Source of the DNA: Yinghuangia elevatio
GTDB lineage: Bacteria > Actinomycetota > Actinomycetes > Streptomycetales > Streptomycetaceae
DNA length: 64,000 bases
Direction of reading: 5' to 3'
Assembly: GCF_040649515.1 (NCBI RefSeq)
Contig: NZ_JBEZFP010000026.1
Location: 19,767 to 83,766, forward strand
A program made the translations under genes and the position numbers. A model generated the notes under the pieces. It was not told the DNA's origin and made no database searches. It saw only the letters and a list, made by a program, of their open reading frames with translations. Positions 58,627 through 64,000 of the stretch are shown piece by piece. The stretch's first letter is position 1, and the number at the start of each line of letters is the position of its first letter.

Positions 58627-59894
58627 GCCAGGCCAGCCTCTCGGAAGGACTCAAGGGAGGGACGGATGGTCGCGGTCGCGCCCGTGGTCGACTCGATCGC
58701 GTCCAGGGTCTTCAAACCGTCGCCCGTGTTGAGGACGACCGTGGTGGCCGCCGGGTCCAACTGCCCGGTCTCCACCAGCTTCTTCAGGCAGCCGACCGTG
58801 ACACCGCCGGCGGTCTCGCCGAAGATGCCCTCGGTCCGGGCCAGCAGCTTGATCGCCTCGACCACGCGGATGTCGTCGACGTCCTCGACCGCGCCCCCGG
58901 TGCGCTTGCACACGTCCAGCACGTACGGCCCGTCCGCCGGGTTGCCGATCGCCAGCGACTTGGCGATGGTGTCCGGCTTGACCGGCCGGATCACGTCGTG
59001 CCCGGCCTTCCACGCCGCCGAGACCGGCGAGCAGCCCTCGGCCTGGGCGCCGAACACCTTGTACGGCGTGTCCTCGACCAGCCCGAGTTCGATCAGCTCG
59101 CGGAAGCCCTTGTCGATCTTGGTGAGCTGCGAACCCGACGCGATCGGCACCACGATCTGCTCGGGCAGCCGCCAGCCGAGCTGCTCGGCGATCTCGTACG
59201 CCAGCGTTTTGGAGCCCTCGCCGTAATACGGCCGCAGGTTGACGTTGACGAAGCCCCAGCCCTCGCCCGCCGCGTCGCCGATCAGCTCCGAGCAGAAGCG
59301 GTTGACCTCGTCGTAGTTGCCCTCGATGGCCACCAGGTCGCCGCCGTACGCCGCGGCCGTCAGCACCTTGCCGGCCTCGAGGTCGGACGGGATGAACACG
59401 CACGACCGCAGCCCCGCGCGGGCGGCCGCGGCGGCCACCGCGCCGGCCAGGTTGCCGGTCGAGGAGCACGAAAGGGTGGTGAAGCCGAAGTTGCGGGCCG
59501 CCTCGACGGCGATCGCCACGACGCGGTCCTTGAAGGAGTGCGTCGGGTTGCCCGAGTCGTCCTTGACGTACAGGTCCCGGATGCCCAGCTCGCGGCCCAG
59601 GTTGCGGGCCTGGACCAGCTTGGTGAAGCCGGGGTTCAGGTTGGGGTGCTCCGCGACGTCGGCGGGCACGGGGAGCAGCGGGGCGTATCGCCAGATGTTG
59701 TTCGGACCGGCCGCGATGCGCTCGCGGGTCACGCCGCCGGAGAAGTCGTATGCGACCTCCAGCGGCCCGAAACAGAACTCGCACGCGAACTTGGGGCCGA
59801 GCTCGTAGCGCTCGCCGCACTCGCGGCAGGAGAGCGCGACGGCGGACCCGAACGAGCCGGGGGCGAGGGTCAGGGTTTGTGCGATCACAGCCAT
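58623..59894 (-). CDS. thrC: Threonine synthase-like PLP enzyme under SAM control
   Basis: A 423-residue fold type II PLP enzyme. The N-terminus has two Cys pairs (LSCRECGERY and FACEFCFG), a zinc-knuckle; the PLP lysine is in NPTHSFKDRVV (near residue 122), the phosphate loop in SCSSTGNLAGAVA, and GIFGETAGGVTVG lies near the end. Annotated homologues are threonine synthases acting on O-phosphohomoserine. The SAM-I riboswitch upstream and coupling to a sulfur carrier suggest instead homocysteine formation from O-phosphohomoserine, as I recall for the MetM/MetO pair of Streptomyces. ATG 59894 has GGAGAGAGG upstream. Confidence 0.88.
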   Translation of the reverse strand: MAVIAQTLTLAPGSFGSAVALSCRECGERYELGPKFACEFCFGPLEVAYDFSGGVTRERIAAGPNNIWRYAPLLPVPADVAEHPNLNPGFTKLVQARNLGRELGIRDLYVKDDSGNPTHSFKDRVVAIAVEAARNFGFTTLSCSSTGNLAGAVAAAAARAGLRSCVFIPSDLEAGKVLTAAAYGGDLVAIEGNYDEVNRFCSELIGDAAGEGWGFVNVNLRPYYGEGSKTLAYEIAEQLGWRLPEQIVVPIASGSQLTKIDKGFRELIELGLVEDTPYKVFGAQAEGCSPVSAAWKAGHDVIRPVKPDTIAKSLAIGNPADGPYVLDVCKRTGGAVEDVDDIRVVEAIKLLARTEGIFGETAGGVTVGCLKKLVETGQLDPAATTVVLNTGDGLKTLDAIESTTGATATIRPSLESFREAGLA

Positions 59895-59912
59895 GGCGAT
59901 GGGGCCTCTCTC

Positions 59913-60051
59913 CTCATCTTCCCCACGGGGGTCCCCGCAGGCCGGACTTGGCACCAGTCCGCCGGGGGCCCCGCGTGCAGCGCACATGGGTGTACCGATC
60001 GGATGGTTGCCGGGGCTTCAACGGGCCGTTCCCTCTGCCCCTCTGGATGAG
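59913..60051 (-). ncRNA. SAM-I (S-box) riboswitch
   Basis: On the minus strand P1 is CTCATC (60051-60046) with GATGAG (59918-59913). Between them are the hallmark elements AGAGGGGCAGAGGGAACGGC, CCGTTGAAGCCCCGGCAACC and GGTGCCAAGTCCGGC. The 3' strand of P1 abuts the ribosome site GGAGAGAGG of the threonine-synthase-like gene, so SAM binding would probably restrict initiation. Confidence 0.9.
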
Positions 60052-60246
60052 CTCTATGGCGGTGCGATGTGCCGCCGATCACCCCTGGGGGTCACCGTGC
60101 GGCCGCTCCGCGTTTGTCCGAGCCGACGTGCGATCGTCGTATCTCGTGACCAAGACTGTAACCGAACCGGGTGCCGGTCGATCATCGGCGTCCGACACGC
60201 GAGACGATGTCCCGCGCACCACAAGCAACGACAGGGGAACGCGACA

Positions 60247-61233
60247 GTGCTGCCCGAGGTGACCCACTGGCTGGAACGACGGTCCTCGGCCGCCGCGGAC
60301 TGGCCGGTGCCCAGGCTCCTGGAGGCCAAGCGGTCCGGTCGGGCGAGCCGGGTCAGCGTCGTCCTGCCGGCGCTGGACGAAGAGCCGACAGTGGGCGACA
60401 TCGTCCGCACGATCCGCACCGAGCTGATGGACCGGTATCCGCTGGTCGACGAGCTGGTGGTCGTCGACTCCGGCTCGACGGACCGCACCGGCGAGGTCGC
60501 CGCGCGGGCGGGCGCGCGCGTCGTGCACCGCGACGACATACTGCCGCGCATCCCCGCGCTGCGCGGCAAGGGCGAGGTCCTGTGGCGTTCGCTCCTGGTC
60601 ACGAGCGGCGACATCGTCTGCTTCGTGGACGCCGACCTGCGCGAGTTCTCCGCCGACTTCGTGTCGGGCATCCTCGGCCCGCTGCTGACCGACCCTTCGG
60701 TCCAACTGGTCAAAGCGATGTACGACCGCCCGCTGGAGATCGGCGACACCGTCGTGCCGGCCGGCGGCGGCCGGGTCACCGAACTGGTCGCGCGCCCGCT
60801 GCTGAACATGTACTGGCCGGAACTGGCCGGGTTCGTGCAGCCGCTCGGCGGCGAGTACGCGGTGCGTCGCGGCCTGCTCGAACGCCTGCCGTTCCCGTGC
60901 GGGTACGGCGTCGAGACGGCGATGCTCGTGGACTCGCTGCAATCGGTGGGGCTGGACGCGATGGCGCAGGTGGATGTGGGCGTACGCCGGCACAGCCACC
61001 AGGACGAGGCCGGGCTCGGCCGGATGGCGGGCGAGATCTGGCAGGCGGTGCTGGAGCGCCTGCACCGGGACGGGCGGGTCCGCAAGGGGGCGGGCGGCCT
61101 GAACACGGTGTTCGCGCAGTTCGAGCGGGACGAGGAAGGGTTCCGGGTGAGCAGTCACGATGTCGCCGCCCATGAGCGCCCGCCGATGATCACGATCCCG
61201 GAGTACCGCAACCGGACCGCACTGGCGGGATGA
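60247..61233 (+). CDS. gpgS: Glucosyl-3-phosphoglycerate synthase
   Basis: A 328-residue GT-A glycosyltransferase (GT81 type): SVVLPALDEEPTVGDIVRTI, VVDSGSTDRTGEVAARAGA, the metal-binding FVDADLREFSADFVSGILG, and QPLGGEYAVRRGLLERLPF. It transfers glucose from a nucleotide sugar to 3-phosphoglycerate, the first step to glucosylglycerate and methylglucose polysaccharides. GTG 60247 has AGGGGA about 8 nt upstream. otsA lies close by on the same strand, linking the region to compatible-solute sugars. Confidence 0.88.
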   Translation: MLPEVTHWLERRSSAAADWPVPRLLEAKRSGRASRVSVVLPALDEEPTVGDIVRTIRTELMDRYPLVDELVVVDSGSTDRTGEVAARAGARVVHRDDILPRIPALRGKGEVLWRSLLVTSGDIVCFVDADLREFSADFVSGILGPLLTDPSVQLVKAMYDRPLEIGDTVVPAGGGRVTELVARPLLNMYWPELAGFVQPLGGEYAVRRGLLERLPFPCGYGVETAMLVDSLQSVGLDAMAQVDVGVRRHSHQDEAGLGRMAGEIWQAVLERLHRDGRVRKGAGGLNTVFAQFERDEEGFRVSSHDVAAHERPPMITIPEYRNRTALAG

Positions 61234-61246
61234 GGGCGCACGAACT

Positions 61247-61270
61247 CGCCGGGCCGTCAGCGGCCCGGCG
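61247..61270. terminator. Bidirectional terminator
   Basis: Perfect 10-bp stem CGCCGGGCCG (61247-61256) / CGGCCCGGCG (61261-61270) with loop TCAG, between gpgS and the convergent MarR gene. Confidence 0.75.
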
Positions 61271-61288
61271 TACGAACCCGCCTGGCTG

Positions 61289-61729
61289 TCAGCCCTGTTC
61301 GTGGTGGGCGAGGACTCGCCCGAGCAGGCGGGTGAGGGTCTCGCGGTCCCCCGCGGACAGCGGGCCGAGCAGGTCGTCCTGCACCTGGTCGAGGACGTCG
61401 TCCATGTCCCGAAGCCGGCGGGCGCCCTCGGGGGTGAGGGTGATCCTGTTGCGGCGTCCGTGGTCCGGGTCCGGCGTGCGCTCGACGTAGCCCTGCGCGG
61501 CCAGTTCGTTGATCGCGGCGACGACGTCGCTGCGGTCGACGCGGCCGCGGCGGCCCAGCTCGGCCTGGCTCGCGGGCCCGGACTCGTGCAGCGCGGCGAG
61601 GAGCCGGTAGTGGTACCCGCGCGCGCCGGCCGCGGCGAAGGCGTCCGATACGAGGCGGCGGGAGTGCACGGAGAGCTGGTTGATCAGCCAGCTCGGCTTC
61701 GCCGTCAGGCGTCGGGGGATCTCGTCCAT
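61289..61729 (-). CDS. MarR family transcriptional regulator
   Basis: A 146-residue winged-helix protein: YHYRLLAALHESGPASQAELGRRG, recognition helix DRSDVVAAINELAAQGYVERT and wing PDPDHGRRNRITLT. Divergent from the SnoaL-like gene, with TTGGC/GCCAA palindromes between. Likely an autoregulated repressor of that gene. Confidence 0.88.
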   Translation of the reverse strand: MDEIPRRLTAKPSWLINQLSVHSRRLVSDAFAAAGARGYHYRLLAALHESGPASQAELGRRGRVDRSDVVAAINELAAQGYVERTPDPDHGRRNRITLTPEGARRLRDMDDVLDQVQDDLLGPLSAGDRETLTRLLGRVLAHHEQG

Positions 61730-61748
61730 GGCCGCCAGCCTAGTTGAG

Positions 61749-61797
61749 TGTTGGCAGCGCCAACATTCTCACATAGTGTTGGCGCAACCAATGTTGG
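61749..61797. promoter_or_regulatory. Putative MarR operators in the divergent region
   Basis: Perfect palindrome TGTTGGC-AGC-GCCAACA (61749-61765); a second, imperfect dyad TGTTGGCGCAACCAA (61777-61791) and CCAATGTTGG (61788-61797) follow. Confidence 0.65.
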
Positions 61798-61821
61798 TCA
61801 CGCCAATGAAGGAGCGATCTC

Positions 61822-62265
61822 ATGCCGTCCACCGACGTCGCACCGGCCTCGTCCGTATCGCCCGCCCTGCTTGCGTCCGACCGCCTGGACATCACCGATC
61901 TGTTCGCCCGCCTGGCCAATCTGCTGGACGAGCGCGCCCACGACGACGCACGCGACGTCTTCGCGGCCGACGCCGTCGTGCACGGGCGGGCCGGCGAGTT
62001 GCACGGGATCGAGGAGATCGTCGCGTTCCTCCGGCAGAGCCCGATCGAGGGGGTGGAGACCCAGCACGTGCACGGCGACGTCCTGGTGCACCTCGACGGC
62101 GACCGCGCGACCGCCACCGCCAATCAGCTCGTGTACTTCTGGCGCGAGGGCGAGCCGCCTCATCAGCAGAGCGGGCTCCGTACGCATTGCACGGCGGTGC
62201 GGACGGACGCGGGCTGGCGGTTCGACGGGATGCGGATCACCGTGGCCTGGATACGACAGGGGTGA
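61822..62265 (+). CDS. SnoaL-like/NTF2-fold family protein
   Basis: A 147-residue protein of the nuclear-transport-factor-2 fold: ITDLFARLANLLDERAHDDARDVFAADAVVHG, GIEEIVAFLRQSP, the His pair in TQHVHGDVLVHLDGD and a final strand GMRITVAWIRQG. Members are small isomerases, dehydratases or hydrolases; the specific reaction is unknown. GGAG lies 8 nt before the ATG. Divergent from a MarR regulator that probably controls it. Confidence 0.8.
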   Translation: MPSTDVAPASSVSPALLASDRLDITDLFARLANLLDERAHDDARDVFAADAVVHGRAGELHGIEEIVAFLRQSPIEGVETQHVHGDVLVHLDGDRATATANQLVYFWREGEPPHQQSGLRTHCTAVRTDAGWRFDGMRITVAWIRQG

Positions 62266-62430
62266 GGGCAGGCCTGGATCCCGGGTCCGCGAGGCCACGC
62301 CCCGAGGGCCGCCGGCGGACCCCGGAGCCCCTCCGCCGAAGGCTCCGAGCAGGGGCGAGATCGCGGCAACCTCACGGCGGCCGGACCGCGGCGGGTTTGT
62401 CATACCGGATGGGTGGCTACGGTTGGAGTC

Positions 62431-63879
62431 ATGAGCTCTGACACCGCAGCCGCCCGGGTCCTCGTCGCGTCCAACCGCGGTCCGGTGTCCTTCCGGACCG
62501 AGGACGACGGGTCGTTGTCCGTCCACCGCGGAGGCGGCGGACTGGTCTCCGGCCTGTCGGCCGCGGGGCAGGGCACCGGCGCGGTCTGGGTGTGCGCGGC
62601 CCTGTCCGAGGCCGACCGCACCGCGGCCCGCGAGGCCCCCTCCGGGCGCCTCGACCTCGCGGGGCACGACACCGGCGACCTGGCCGTGCACATGCTCGAC
62701 ATCGACCCCGGCACGTTCGCCCGGGCGTACAACGCCATAGCGAACTCGACGCTGTGGTTCATCCACCACCTGCTCTACGACACCGCGACCAAGCCGGTGT
62801 TCGACGGGCGGTTCCGCAAGGAGTGGGCGTCCTACGAGGCGTACAACGGTGCGTTCGCGCAGGCCCTCGCCGACGAGGCTGCCGAAGGTGCGCAGGTCAT
62901 CGTGCAGGACTACCACCTGACGCTGACCCCCCTGTTGCTCCGGCGACTGCGCCCCGACCTGCGCATCGGCCACTTCTCGCACACTCCGTGGGCGCCGCCG
63001 GACTACTTCCGCCTGCTGCCCGACGACATCGCGCGAGCCGTCCTGGAGGGCGTGCTCGGCGCGGACCGGGCCGCCTTCCTGACCCGCCGCTGGGCCGGGG
63101 CCTTCCTGGACTGCTGCGAGCAGGTGCTCGGCGCGCAGGTCGACCGTACGGCGATGACCGTGACGCACGCGGGCCGCACCACCGCAATCGGCGTGCACGG
63201 CCTGGGCGCCGACGCGGACTTCCTGCGCGAGCGCGCCTCGCGGCCCGACGTCGAGGCGCGGTTGGCCGCGCTGCGCGAGTCGGTCGGCGACCGCAAGGTG
63301 ATCGTGCGCGTCGACCGGACCGAGCTGTCCAAGAACATCGTGCGCGGCCTGCTCGCGTACCGGGACCTGCTGCGCACGCGCCCGGAATGGATCGGCAACG
63401 TGGTGCACATCGCGTTCGCGTACCCGTCGCGGCACGACCTCCCGGAGTACCGCGAGTACACCGCCGCGGTGCAGCGCATCGCGAAGGAGATCGACGACGA
63501 GTTCGGCGAGGACACGTGGCAGCCGCTGATCCTGCACGTGAACGACGACTTCCCGCGCTCGCTGGCCGCCTACCGGCTTGCGGACGTCGCCCTGGTCAAC
63601 CCGATCCGCGACGGAATGAACCTGGTGGCCAAGGAGATTCCGGTCGTCTCCGAGGACGGCTGCGCCCTCGTGCTGTCCCGCGAGGCGGGTGCGTACGAGG
63701 AGTTGGGCCCCGACTCGATCGTCGTCAACCCCTTCGACGTCAGCGCCACCACCGACGCGCTGCACGAGGCACTGTCGATGGACCGGGCGGAACGCGCCGA
63801 ACGCACCAAGCGCCTCGCCGCGGCCGCGACCGCGCTGAGCCCGCAGCAGTGGTTCCTCGACCAGTTGGAGGCGCTGTAG
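62431..63879 (+). CDS. otsA: Trehalose-6-phosphate synthase
   Basis: A 482-residue GT20 glycosyltransferase joining a nucleotide-activated glucose to glucose-6-phosphate. Motifs are LVASNRGPVSF and GGGGLVSGL near the N-terminus, VQDYHLTLTPLLLRRLRPD, FSHTPWAPPDYFRLLP, RVDRTELSKNIVRGLLAY, LVNPIRDGMNLVAKE and LSREAGAYEELG. The start is ATG 62431, because TACGGT (62418-62423) ends 7 nt before it; the frame opens 18 nt further up. Leaderless mRNA is likely. Confidence 0.93.
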   Translation: MSSDTAAARVLVASNRGPVSFRTEDDGSLSVHRGGGGLVSGLSAAGQGTGAVWVCAALSEADRTAAREAPSGRLDLAGHDTGDLAVHMLDIDPGTFARAYNAIANSTLWFIHHLLYDTATKPVFDGRFRKEWASYEAYNGAFAQALADEAAEGAQVIVQDYHLTLTPLLLRRLRPDLRIGHFSHTPWAPPDYFRLLPDDIARAVLEGVLGADRAAFLTRRWAGAFLDCCEQVLGAQVDRTAMTVTHAGRTTAIGVHGLGADADFLRERASRPDVEARLAALRESVGDRKVIVRVDRTELSKNIVRGLLAYRDLLRTRPEWIGNVVHIAFAYPSRHDLPEYREYTAAVQRIAKEIDDEFGEDTWQPLILHVNDDFPRSLAAYRLADVALVNPIRDGMNLVAKEIPVVSEDGCALVLSREAGAYEELGPDSIVVNPFDVSATTDALHEALSMDRAERAERTKRLAAAATALSPQQWFLDQLEAL

Positions 63880-63888
63880 CCGAAGCGG

Positions 63889-63909
63889 CCGACTGCCCAG
63901 GGCAGTCGG
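63889..63909 (+). terminator. Terminator after otsA
   Basis: Perfect 9-bp stem CCGACTGCC (63889-63897) / GGCAGTCGG (63901-63909), 9 nt after the stop. The remaining 90 bp to the window end are G/T-rich and show no gene. Confidence 0.75.
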
Positions 63910-64000
63910 GCGGCCCGGCAGACCGTCGGTGATGGGGTCGGGTGATAGGAAGAGGGTGGTGTATGGTAAGAGTGTTTGGGGGTGCGGGTAGATAAAGGTG

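Overview
The window is very GC-rich DNA with strongly G/C-ending codons, many GTG and TTG starts and densely packed genes on both strands. It looks like a chromosomal core segment of a Streptomyces-like actinomycete (family Streptomycetaceae or close kin). Supporting markers are a mycothiol-type maleylpyruvate isomerase-fold protein, the futalosine menaquinone genes mqnB and mqnD, DUF397, DUF2530, DUF3027 and DUF4031 proteins, a SigE-family sigma factor, an LAxTG sortase substrate, a DmdR/IdeR-type iron box, HrcA/CIRCE control of groEL, and otsA next to gpgS. No phage, plasmid or complete insertion sequence is visible.

Layout. 1-6 kb: a hypothetical gene, a PrmC-like methyltransferase behind an apparent leader-peptide attenuator, a sortase-anchored surface protein, and a large FAD/Fe-S oxidoreductase. 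6.6-19 kb: an intergenic repeat patch, serC, two MFS exporters (one with a MarR regulator), a secreted beta-propeller-like protein, a SigE-family sigma factor coupled to a one-TM protein, a 28-residue membrane protein, a mycothiol-dependent-type enzyme and a purine permease. 19-33 kb: a DUF2530 protein, a P-type ATPase, a 1,096-residue GHKL ATPase, DUF3027, an MFS protein, a lipoprotein, mqnB-mqnD, a cold-shock-domain protein, an iron-box-controlled sucrase/ferredoxin-like protein and a membrane protein. 33-45 kb: a helicase-associated WYL protein and an XPB-type helicase flanking an ABC exporter, an HxlR regulator divergent from a methyltransferase, a HelR-type RNA polymerase recycling ATPase, and a lipoprotein.

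45-52 kb: a MITE-like element, an HD phosphohydrolase, a DUF4232 lipoprotein, a decayed ATP-binding protein/DUF397 module, DUF4031, and a MarR-controlled redox cassette (flavoprotein plus aldo/keto reductase) with three related palindromic operators. 52-55 kb is the most unusual locus: a minus-strand gene for a tRNA-like, Y-RNA-like structured RNA with its own -10 box lies upstream of a helical/vWA protein resembling Ro60, which is translationally coupled to an ARPP-1-like protein. 55-64 kb: a secreted protein, groEL behind two CIRCE elements, a cold-shock protein, a SAM-I riboswitch controlling a threonine-synthase-like enzyme coupled to a MoaD/CysO-like sulfur carrier ending in Gly-Gly-Cys, then gpgS, a MarR/SnoaL-like pair, and otsA.

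Recurring themes. At least fourteen genes start 6-8 nt downstream of a -10-like hexamer with no Shine-Dalgarno, so they look leaderless. Several regulators face their targets across palindromic operators. Short intergenic and in-frame minisatellites (14, 18 and 30 bp, and about 65-90 bp) recur across the first half and near 46 kb. All functional calls come from reading the sequence; no database search was possible.
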